Source of the DNA: Anticarsia gemmatalis
Lineage: Eukaryota > Arthropoda > Insecta > Lepidoptera > Erebidae
DNA length: 64,000 nucleotides
NCBI RefSeq assembly: GCF_050436995.1
Contig: NC_134766.1
Location: 5,456,001 to 5,520,000 of the forward strand
Direction of reading: 5' to 3'
Made by a program: the position numbers and the translations under genes
Shown: one piece after another, positions 34,361-46,300 of the stretch
Layout of the letters: every line of letters starts with the position of its first letter
Position numbering within the stretch: the stretch's first letter is position 1
The notes under the pieces: generated by a model
What the model was told of the DNA's origin: nothing
The model's input: only the letters and a program-made list of their open reading frames with translations
Database searches by the model: none

Positions 34361-37300
34361 GTTAGTTTCATATTTAATTCATACTTTGTTATAATCAATA
34401 TGGGTTTTGTTGATAGTATCATGAGTCTTTCAGCAAAATATAGGTGTAGTTCTTGTGTTCTTCGCTAGTGCTGCTGTCACTAGCAGAAACTTATAATATA
34501 ATTCAGTGAGCTGTTCAAGAATATTATTAATATAACAACATAGTTGCAGTAAGCAGTACCTACCTAGTTACTATGTTGTATAAATTGTAACTTCTCAAAT
34601 TTAATATCTATGGGAATTAGGGTAAACCACCCAGTAGTCAGCCTTTTAGTGAAAATGTCAATTTGATTTAGCCATATTTTTAACATTTACTACTAGATGT
34701 AAAATCATTAGTCATTGTATGAAAGGTAATTTATTAAACTTTAAGAAAAAAATAAAAAAATATCATATTTATAAGATTATTATGGAAAAAATCCACATTA
34801 AACAAAATATGGCACTTTTTACCAGTAGTCAGCCCCATTTCGCCAGTAGTCAGCCATGTCTTACCCAGTAGTCAGCCTCTTACTTACTCAATACAAATGT
34901 TCTATTTTAAATATATTTTTATTGAAATCTCCAGGAAATAAAGCACATTTGCAATAATACCATGCAGTACAATTTATGCATCCATTAATTTTTAACCCCC
35001 GACGCAAAAACGGGGGGGGTTTTAAGGTTCGACGTGTCTGTCTGTGTGTCTGTCTGTCTATGGCATCATAACTCCCGAAAGGATGCAGTGATTTCAATTT
35101 AGTTTTTTTAATTAAAGGTGACATATGTGCGAGTGTTTTTAGACATGTTTGATGAAAATCGGTGGAGCCGTTTAAAAGTTGTAGTGGGTTAAAGTGGGGA
35201 GATTAACCGAATGTCTGCAAATTTACTCGGACGGGGTCTCAAATGGCTTCGCATGCTGAGAAAGCTGGTGGTGGGAAAGTCAGAATGGCTTAACCTAACC
35301 ACCAACCTATAAAAAGTATGAAATAAAAAAATATTTTGTGAAATCGGGGGTTTTCAAGATTTTAATTTATAGTTATTAGCACTTAGGTAATTGATTTCTA
35401 AATGTTTTCTAGTCAATCTTTCTTCACACGGTTCACAGCGATAAAAGTTTATTTTCTGTTCCTTTATTCCTTCTGTTTTTCAACTCTCCCCAATCTACAA
35501 AAGATGCTCTCTTCTATAAAACTATTTTAGCTTTCTTGATGTGTTGAAACATAAGTCAATGGTAGGCTAGGAAATAGAAGGTAGATGATAGAAGTGACTG
35601 GTATCATTCCTTTCTTTTCTCATTTCCCAAAATTCCTTCGTGTTTCGGAAGGCATGGTAAATTGTAGGTCCCGGCGGGCATTCAAGGATCTCTGGCAATC
35701 GTTGCCATTAGTCAGAAGCTTGAAAATCTGATAACCAGTCTTATGGTAATCGTGGTATAGCCCAGGTAACTGGGTTGTGGAAGTCATATAGGCAGTTGCT
35801 CCATGTAAAACACTGCTATTCAGCTGCATCCGGTGAAACTGGAAGCTGATTCCAGCATATCGTGACCAGTTTCTTAAGGCACTCATTTGTTTTTGGGAGT
35901 GCACTTAGTCTAGCTTACAAAGCCCCGTATGGTACGGGGCATTTGTGCCACTATTAAACGATTTCGGACTTGTAGTGTCATAATAATGTGTGAAATGCCA
36001 AGTACTCGACTCGTTTCCATGATTTTCATAACATTTCTGATCGCCACCATAGCACATGACAATTATTCCTCTTTATACAGATCTTTTGGTCTTTTTGATA
36101 TGATACTATTCGAAAACAAGTAACTAAGTTTTGTGCCAACATAGCCGTCCACAAATTTGAACCTTAATGAAAGGATTTAAGACCCAATTTCATTTAGCAA
36201 AACTGACGGCCGACTATGGGATATGTAGATCCAATGGTCGGCCTCATGAGATTCACTGACTTTATATGCGGCCGACTACTGGTAAAATACTATTTTTGTC
36301 TTAGAAGAGTTTAGCTCAACGCAATAGTTATGTTGAGAAGTATTCGCCCTGTTAATTTCAACCACATATATGAGAATTGCAAAAAAACCAGTAGTCAGCC
36401 ACTCATGGCCGAGTACTGGATCAACCTCATATTTTGCAAACCCAATAGTCGGCCACGTTAATTTATAATACAAAAGACAAATAAAACGCCTGCAATGCAT
36501 GATTTTATCGAAGATAAACTATTAAATACTAGCATAAAATATCAATTCGTTCCATATTGCATCAAATTCATTTAAAAACATGCCAAAAACTAAAACACGA
36601 ATCCTTAACAAAAAAATAGCAATGGCGACGTTTTTGCCCATGTCTTTTATGGCAGTTCATAAGAATGAGTGTAACACGTCAACCTGCCATGCTATCGAAT
36701 CGTAATTGTGCATATTAGTCAATAAGATTATACAGATTCGATTAATGATTATTTTATTGGTCTTTACTATTTTCTACACTAATTATATGGATATAAAGCC
36801 TGTAAAGGCTGACTACTGGTTGGGGGCTGACTACTGGGTGCTTTACCCTACCCAATGTAATGTTGACTTAAATTAATGATTCACTGTGATTTTTACAAAA
36901 GTTTGTTTTTTCATGCTAGTTTATGTGTAATAATGCTTTAAAGTTACAATTTTTACATAAAATGGTTCAGGAATGATTACATCGAAAATGAAAATTTTAA
37001 TGTATTTCATGAGGACGTTCAAGAGGACCCTTTTTCACTAGGTACCCAGTGAAAAAGGGTCCTCTTCACAATAACAGATCATTTCTGGCTAAGACAATTT
37101 TATTCCTTATGATATACGATAATTTGCTGCAAGTTTATAAAAGAGAGAGAGATAATAAATTAATTTTGAAATAAAAAATATTTATTCTTCAATCTTTAAA
37201 GTCAGGTGTTTTTGAACAATTATAAATTACAAGTAGCTACTCAATTTTAAGTTATCAAGAGCATATACTAAACAATTTTCTATAAACTACTTCCTGTAAA

Positions 37301-40300
37301 TTAAAATAACTTATTTCAAGTGTCTATGATATACAAACATATATAATTGTATCTAATACATCAATGTATGTATGAATCATAATGATAAAGCAACAATTTT
37401 ATGCCAGTTTGTATCTATTTTTCTATAAAACAATGAGTAGTATAACAATGGATGGCCATATTTTATACCTATTATGCATTTAATAAATAATGGGCGTATA
37501 AACTTGTGTTTGTAATAAATTGCATACTAAAAATGTACTAGGTATTATTTATTACTGACACAAATCAAAGTACTTGGAAACACAATAAAAATATATGTTT
37601 TATGACCTGATGACATTTGTTGAATCAGGATATTTATTCTACAGATATATTTTTACGCTCTTAATTGTTTAAAATCATGATTTAAGTTTTTTTTTATCTG
37701 GATCTGCTAGTACCAAAGAGATCTTTAGAAATGGACATTTATGCTTCCAAAATGTGATGAACAAAACAGAATTGCTTATACATTTACCACATTAATAATA
37801 TTATGTTGTTTGTGGCTGTAGAATTTTGTCAATGACTCAGTAAGCTAGTCATTTTATAAAACCCTAATTCATTCCCAATAAGCACCAAAGGAACATGAAA
37901 ATTTGATTGTCATTGATGAATCATCTTTGATGAAAGTAAACAAATGCCTATATGTTTCTAGTGTAGTCTCCCATAGTCATAGTTATTTAAAGCAAATATT
38001 ATATACAGTAATAGCTATAGGTAACATGTTCCTTGAGGGCATACAACAAAGTCCCAAACCTGCACTTGGCTGACATGGTGGATTCAAAGCCTAATCCCTG
38101 CCCCCTTTGCCCAGCAGTGAGACAGTAGACATATGTATGTGAAAAGAATTAAAAGTGCCTTACTTTTTGTAACTTGCAGGGTACTTCCTTTTTCTAGGCT
38201 CAGGGTGTTGTCTAATTTTCTCCTTTATTAATGACCCTACATACATTTTCATTGAAATATTGAGAACTACAATCCATGCTTATGAAAAATACATTAAGTT
38301 TTCATCACACTGTTTTTATGCAGTTTTTTACACAAGCCTTGATCCACTTTCAGTACAATGTAATGATCATGCACTTTCAATGCATAACAATAAAATGAGT
38401 AATTTATAAACCAATTATAAATACAGCATTTATAGGCATAATTTCCTTATAATGTTTAAAAAAACCCCTTTAGATGATGTAAAAAAATATTTTTTTATAT
38501 TTACCAGTCATACATATCATATTAGCTTAGTGTTGCTGACTTTTTGTTTAGTAATGTGTAAAAAATACTATGTTAACAAAAACATACACATGTGTATGTA
38601 TACATATCTAAGCAATTTACATAAAAAGTAAACAAGTTTTAGTTCTTTCAATCTGTGATTTATTATGATCTAGTGGTATGGCATTATAGCCCTTATAAAC
38701 GTTGTCAGTAGATCCAAGTTTAAGTAGATATGGTAATGGATTACCTAGATATAAATCAAATAGGTAGCAATGTGGACATGATTTTATATTTAAGTTACTC
38801 TGTATTAATACTATAATATTCCTACCTTAAGAAAATGTATGTAAGTCTTTCAAATTCTACACTTGGATTGGACAGGAAGTAGGATACTACTTAATATCAT
38901 AAATGTGAAAGTTTGTTAGGATTAATGGATGTATGTATTTATGTTTGTTTGTTTGTTAATTAATAGCTTATCACCTGGATTAACACATAAGATACTGTTT
39001 ACCCTAGGAAATCTTTTCACGCGGACGATGTCGCGGGCATAAGTAAATTTCTGATAAAATTTGCCATATATACCGTCACAGTCTGACCAGACAGCCGGCT
39101 AGCTATCCAGATTTTTTTTCAAAACCCGATCAGCGCCTCTAACGGGCGTCGTGGGAACTATTCTGGCTGTACATTTTAAATGTCAAACATTCGATACTCG
39201 ACAGTACCGACTGTAGAGAATTGTGCTACAGGTCCAACGTCATTAAAAAATTACACGCGTTTGAGTAATACAATACTCGTACTTATTAAATAATATTTAT
39301 AACAGTTATGCTTAATAAGTATGTATAATACATTCTGTTAATTGTCTGACTCGACTATTAATTAGTCCGATATTCCCTTACAAAACATCTGAACCACAAT
39401 TACGGAGGTCACGTACATTTTTATTAGTACTATTTATAGATGCCTTTTAATCTAAGTTCATGGCATTGTGAGATATATCTTGATTATTTCGTGGGTGTGC
39501 CTGAGTAGACGCAGTTTAAAATTGTTACAAAATTATGGATAGATCTTGTTTTAATGAAAATATAGGTATTTATCTAATAGTATGCAGTTGACCATGATAT
39601 AGTCATTGAACTGTCAAGGTTTAGAGCGGGGATAGATAGAGCAATGATTGAGGTATTTTATGATTCAAAGTTTTACCGACACTTCTCGGGCTTAGGAGGA
39701 GGAACACCGTCTTAATAAACCTTAGGGTTTAGTTAGAAAGGTTCAAAACTTTTAGTGCACTACAGATTAATGCAACCCATAATCTAGGATTCGTCGAAAC
39801 ATACAAATTATAAAGGTAGCTTATTAACTAGCTCGAAAATTTAACTAATAAGAAACTAGCTTTTAATTTGCTTTCATTCCTCGGCTTTCGACAAAGCGAT
39901 CATTCGAATATTATGCAGCAAAATATGTCTTCCAATCTATAAATTATACCGATTGCAATTACACTGCAAATGCTACTATGCAAAATGCGCCACAAGGTAT
40001 TTCGAGTCTGTTTAAAATCGTTCCAACATACGTCAGCCAGTATGTTTAATGAAAATTCAACACCGAATTCACGTCGGGTGTCTTCATTGCCGGCTTGTTG
40101 ATGTAAACATGCGTTGAAAGACATACGACTCCTTGCATCGAGAGAACACGAAGCTAGTGTATTTATAAGTAGTGTTATTAATTCTCAAAGTTTAATACTT
40201 CCTATAGTAAGAACCAACGAACCCATAATCGCCACATTTCTTTGCAAAATATCTCAAAATAATAAGTAGGGGTCGATTTTTCACCGCTGATTACTTTTGG

Positions 40301-43300
40301 GAAATTTGTAAAAATCTTCCAAATATCTTCACGTATGAAAATATTTGCTGATGGAAAAAGCAGGTTATAAATCAGCACTATATATCTACACTATGAAATA
40401 CATCACCCTAAAAACTCCTTGGATATATTTTTTCACTAATCTTAGGAATAAGCAGCAGCGTAGTATTGGTTTCCATGTATAATATACGATGACGTCATGT
40501 AAGTAATGCAAATATGCATTTAACATAAACAATTATATGCAATTTGTTAGGTAAACTACCAGTTGACAAGTCACGTTAACACTGCTAATTGCCTTTTGGT
40601 TGTGAGAAAAGATCAAAAGATCTAATTAGTTAAGTTAGTCACGGTCACGTAAAACTATCTACTTTAAAGATTCTGATGTAAACTAATGTATGTTACGATA
40701 CTAGCAAGATTTCATCTATTTAAAGTCTACTACAGTTATGGTTTTATCACGTCCCTTTTCCAATTCCAAACTATCAAAATGCCGTGTTATTGGACTTTTT
40801 GACCAGCGGTCGGTTCCAATGTAACAATTGTAGATATTTAGATGTATCCTAGCCGCAATAACAATTATGGCTCAAAACCAATCAATCGTAAATCCATCTC
40901 TTTCGTAATATGTATTTGTAGGACTGGCCTTAAGACTTTAAATTGAAAGCAATCCTTTATACACTACTATAGTATTTTAACCATAATAATTTTCAGCTTT
41001 CAGAAAGCATCAAGCTGACCCTCTCAGAATGGGGATCAGTGCAAAACGGACTACCTACTCAAAATGGTGTTTCGGAAGACCACGCACAAGGCACTCGTCT
41101 CAACTCGGAATATATGGTGGTAGCTGCATCTTCAGCCCCTGCCGCTGCAAAAGAAGCCGTTGTGAACATCACCAGGCCTCATGATGATGTACAAAACAAA
41201 ATGGCGGAGGAGGAGAGAAAGAATCTGAAGATTGGTGTTAAGATATTTATAAATGAAGACAGTACTACTGCTTTGACTGAGTGCCTTCAGAACGGTGAGA
41301 ATATTTGTATTTTCGTGTTTTTCTTGTTAGATGTGATATTTTGAATGTCTTGGATGGCAGTCACGAATTTATGAGTCTATTGTTATGACATTTTATTACT
41401 TTATATCGCACTGTATTGATGATTTATCCCTTTATGTATCGTTTGATGTAACCTTGCATACGAGAGTTTTTAAACACCATTCTTGAAGGAATGGAAAGTC
41501 CCCAACCCGCACTTGGTCACCGTGGTGGCCTCAAGGCCCTTCCCTCATATCTTTTTGCCCAGCTGTAGGACAGTAGTCGGTTAAATTTATAATTATTATG
41601 TGGTTTGATGCGGAACTCAACACGATTTATTAAAAGATCGTTAAAAGTAGTCGGCAAGAAATACACAGCGCTGTATGTTTTGCGCAAGTAAATTAGTCAT
41701 GTTTTAAATTTTAAAAAAGAATAACCCATTAACATTGATTACAGTCTTCTTCTTCACTTCAATAATCATCATAAGTATCACAATCAGTTAATGATTGCTT
41801 CGTAAGTACTTTTCTACACACAATCTAGAAAAGTACTTAACATGTAAATGAATCATGCGGCAGTTTTGCGTTGTCACTGTTTAGTTTGTATGGTACAGTT
41901 GTTTCTTATCGCGCAACTAAATCATCATCGTGACTATTATTATATAGCATCATTGAACTGTCCGTTTATTTAATAGGTTTCTTATAATCTAGTCATAATT
42001 TGTTGCAATAGAAAAGTCTTTTTTACTCATTACTGTCCCACTGCTGGTTAAGTATCTCATCCCAAACGAGGGGGGTGGGGTTTGGCATTGAGTCCACCAT
42101 GCAGGCCAAGTGCGGGTCGGGGACTTTGCATGAGACATGATATATTGTACCTTGGATAACTTGACGTTTCGGCGCAAGCTAACTGACTAGTCTTCTCATT
42201 TGTATCTGCGTGCACTAGAACGTGTTATTTGATCATTCTTCTAGAAAACCTAGTTAAAATGATTCAGTTGTTGCCATAAACAACCAACATACAAAAACTG
42301 AACATTTGGTTGACCACTAACCACACAAAAGAGAGGAAAATCCTATACATGATTTCTAGGAATTTACATTCAGTTTCGAATACTCAAAGACTAATTCAAA
42401 ATAATGTTATACCTACTTACTGAAATGTCATGCGGTTTGCAATTGTAAGAGGCCTTATAATCAACAAAAACTAATATTTAGCCGCCCAACTAGACCGAAT
42501 AATGCCGAACCGAATATGTGTTTAGCAAGCATAACCGGCACTTATTTATCAGAAATAATGTAACTGCAAAATTTTGTTATCCCAAAATCACTTAATCACG
42601 CCACCCAATCAAGCTTGCTGAGTGGTATAAAAATCATCATTATCGTCTTATCACAGTATTGAATCGTGGATTGTTTTATAAAAATTGGATATACTTTGAT
42701 AAGAAGTGCCGGCTTATAGTGGCGGTTGATTAGATATTTCGATCCCTTGCTGTGACTGGTGACTAATTGAAAAATATATACTAAAATAAAGCAGTGAAAA
42801 CTAAGTTGTATAAGCAATTTCCCTGTTAATTGTCGAGCGTTCAAAAACTAGGCAACGCTTCTTCAACATTATAAAGTTGTGAAAATTAAAAATAACGGTC
42901 ATTTGCGCCAATGCCTTAAATTAATTAATGATTTATTTGCTTGGATACCCCGTGTTCTCATTCTGGGAGACACGTGCCCAGAAGTCAGTATTTTTTGTAA
43001 TTTGGGACTGATATAAAATTCTCTAAATTAAACCATACGATCTAAGGCTTATAATAGCGAATATAAAGAAACCACTGCTATCTTTAGTTGAAAAAAGACT
43101 TTAACAATTGCAACGAAGTACTTTTAAATTGATATTCTATACCTCAGATACCTATCAAGAAATCAAGGACAGTCTCGAAATATTGATTATTTGTAGATAC
43201 ACGATTTAATTAAAACCAGAGCAGACCATCACTGACCTCGCCCCACGGAAGTTCTTGTCTAACACAAACATGATAAAAGATAACACACAACAATACACAC

Positions 43301-46300
43301 TCGTATACGGCACGTGGTTTCCTATTTACATGCATGTCAGGGCCTTCGTAGTAAACACGAGATGTGCTGATAAGCTATCACCACAATTATCATATACTGA
43401 TAACCACTGATAATAAGTGATTGCAGGCACGTATGTTTGATAACGGTAGGTGTATCGAGTGTTAGATATTGAAAGGGGCTTGATCGATGTTAGGAGTATG
43501 AAATATAATGTTTACGTTATTTTTTCGGGTATACATACATACATGATACACGTACGCATTTTTTTCTTAAAGGTAGACAGATACTAAAAAAAACTTAATC
43601 GCTATGATCCCTCCAAAGATTTTTGTGTCATACATACTCATATAGACATATACTACATGATAAAATTGTAGAATAACTATCATAGACTTGAACTTGTTTA
43701 TTAATACCTTTTCTCGTAGGTGTTATCTGCATCTATACATACAATAACAGTCGCTATCTATTGAATAGGCTATCATCACCATTGTGAGATCTTTCGATAA
43801 GTGATGTCTTTTAAAACAGGTCTATAGTATTATTTACTATATCCAAAGTCCTGTTCCATCAGCTGGTTTTAATTAAACTAACCGCCGAAGATCCGCTAAG
43901 ACGACATAATTATTTTCTGAATCTTCTATTAATTTTATAGATTCAAGATTTTCTCTACGTCTACACGTATTTTCCTAATTGCCTTAGTCAGTATGTTTTT
44001 TCAATACAAAAACAGATGACGTAACGTTACTACACGTTTAAATATGCAAGCTAATAATAATGACACAGAAAAGGGAAAGAAACATAATGATCAAACACTA
44101 GTAGGTAATGAGTACAATACAAAGGTGAATGAGGATGGATTTCCTGATTTAGTCATTAGGATGTATTACGTTGTTTTTCACTGACTGTCGTTTGCGTGCC
44201 GAGATTTCCCGTGATAAAATCCTATGCGTTAATTAAGGATAAAACAAAGTAGGTATGTGAAAAACTGTACAGCTGAGATCATTACAATGATAATAACTAA
44301 CTCATATTTTAGACTTTTTTCAAAAACATTGCTGTTGTTGGCAAGTTCCCCGCCAAAATATCTTTCATCCTACCATATTTAACCTTAATCAATTCAGTAG
44401 TTTATCCGCGAATCGTAATAAACAAAGCTTATTTTATCAAATTGTATTGCATCCGAAATGTTATTGATCAGTAATCGAAATTATAAATGAGCGCCTACGC
44501 CATTTTTTTGCTATCGAGTATAGCAAAAAAATGGCCTATATTTCAAACTTGCGAGCGTAGTCATGTCATTTTATTGGAGTCTCTCGCTCGCACTTACACA
44601 TTGTCTCATTCTTTTGATTATTACGTAGTGCGCACGTTTGTAACGGCCCGAATATAGCCAGAATCTATCTAAAATGCGGTCCAATACGATCAAGTTTTTT
44701 CCGATTTACAGCGGTGTCTATCTTCAATTTTTGAACTCCAATGTAATATTGACATCAAATGACATCAACCCTGTGGTTTTGGCATTGATAAACGAACCAC
44801 AGTACATTTGATTTGCTAATAAAATACTATCTATTCACATATATTTGTTACTAAGTTCACATTTTATCTAATCGGCGTAATTACGCATAATTATGTGTAT
44901 GTTTTTAAATTTATACATGTTATAGTAAACATGTAAGCGATTAATGAAAGAAGATTATACTTTAATTGTATTTACCAAGTGCTTACGACGGCTGTAACTT
45001 CATACGATCTTCCATATTATTTGGATTCGGATGAAAAGTCTAAGCACATGACTGTAATTGCGTCTAATCAGCCTTTCTTTCCAAGTATGTTAGAGTCGGC
45101 TCTCAGTCTCACCGGAAACAGCTAAATACCAGTATTTTCCAAAATAACCATAGGTTACTATTTGTGTCCTATCTTATGCAAAATCGTATTATTTAAATAT
45201 AAATTATTTTCCACACCGGCGCTGATATTGCGTGAATTAGGGCCAGTTTTATAGTCTATGGATAAGTGTCGGATAGTCTGTTAGATATGACAAAACTCTT
45301 TCAAAATACGCTTGATAACCTTTAATATATTTTTAATAGGACCTTTTTCAGTGATGGTGAACCCGGCAATCAGTTTCTATTTTTTCAGTATTGTAGGTAT
45401 TAAACTGTTATCTGAGAGATAAATTACGTACCTATTAGGTATAACCGCCACGTAGGAATTATCTATAATAATCCTTTTTGATGACATAATACTGTGTTGT
45501 GTTTAGATAATTTTGATTTCCTTGTGTTATTTATCAATGATACATTAAGTTTTTGATAAGATAAAACACAGTTTTTTTTGGGTTGCTGCAGTATGTCGCA
45601 ACACGCGTAACTTTAGCGAAATAAAGGGATAATTGATTAGAATTGCAATAGGATAAATAAAGATTGTCGGAAATCACCAAGGTCGCTGAAATAGTCACAT
45701 AGTCTCGCCGTCTCCCTGTTAAATCCAACCACAAAAAAATATATTATTCGAAGTAAAATTGAAAAAAAAAACACGAGAAACAACCCCTAATTAATTACCT
45801 TAAAATTAGGGGTTAGTGTTGAAATCGGTTGGTTGAGCCTGTTCCATCAGTTACACATGGGTGTAAGATTACATGTTTTTTTTTATTAACTGATACCTAC
45901 TGTCTAATTTTTGGTGTAAGGGTCTCCCCGTTACACAGATATACCTAGCTGCAAAAAAATCTAAACATCTCAATTATAACAATCCATTTCTTCAAGAATT
46001 TTTACCTTACATAAAAGTTATCAAAATTCTTTCCCTGGGTCATCCAAGTATCCATATTTATCTTCTTATATATGAAAATTAATTACCAAATGTGTGCCAA
46101 TTTCCATCATCGAAGCCGCGCGGCTCAGCTAGTATAGTCATTAAAAAAGCCGTTAATAACATGATCATATTCTTAAAATACAGGTTTTTCATGTCCCATC
46201 ATTATCCTTATACAACTATTCTTATTTCCTCATCTGAACGTGTTCATTACATTTTGACCAGTTTTCCTGTTCGTTCGGAAACTCCTGAGCGCGATGCGAT

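Larger units (their letters stand above)
34618..36850. mobile_element. TA-flanked DNA element with repeated CAGTAGTCAGCC motifs
   Basis: Terminal inverted repeats of 24 bp with one mismatch pair 34620-34643 with 36825-36848, flanked by TA on both sides. The TIR ends in CAGTAGTCAGCC. Close relatives of this 12-mer recur at 34821-34834, 34842-34855 and 34864-34877 in the left end, and at about 36208, 36231, 36270, 36387, 36407, 36441 and 36807 in the right end, in both orientations. Such subterminal repeats are usual transposase-binding sites. No transposase frame is visible, and two other repeats are inserted inside (34991-35290 and 35640-35900), so it is an old, non-autonomous copy. I do not recognise the superfamily. 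Confidence 0.75.
34361..40996 (+). other. GCLM intron 1 (6.6 kb)
   Basis: No nested gene. It contains the TA-flanked element with repeated motifs (34618-36850, itself carrying two other repeats), a perfect 19-bp hairpin (37021-37066), a LINE-like fragment (38049-38130) and a degraded repeat ending 'cgcggacgatgtcgcgggc' (38890-39045). The remainder is AT-rich. Confidence 0.6.

Noticed and set aside
36807..36850. CRISPR-like array from repeated CAGTAGTCAGCC
   Set aside because: Repeats are short, variably spaced and in both orientations in a eukaryotic intron; they are subterminal motifs of a transposable element.
41003..41294. Alternative acceptor for GCLM exon 2 at ctttcag|aaagc
   Set aside because: Would remove six bases and keep the frame, but the upstream ttttcag at 40996 has the better pyrimidine tract and fits the LSESIKLTLSEW start; the shorter form cannot be excluded as a minor variant.
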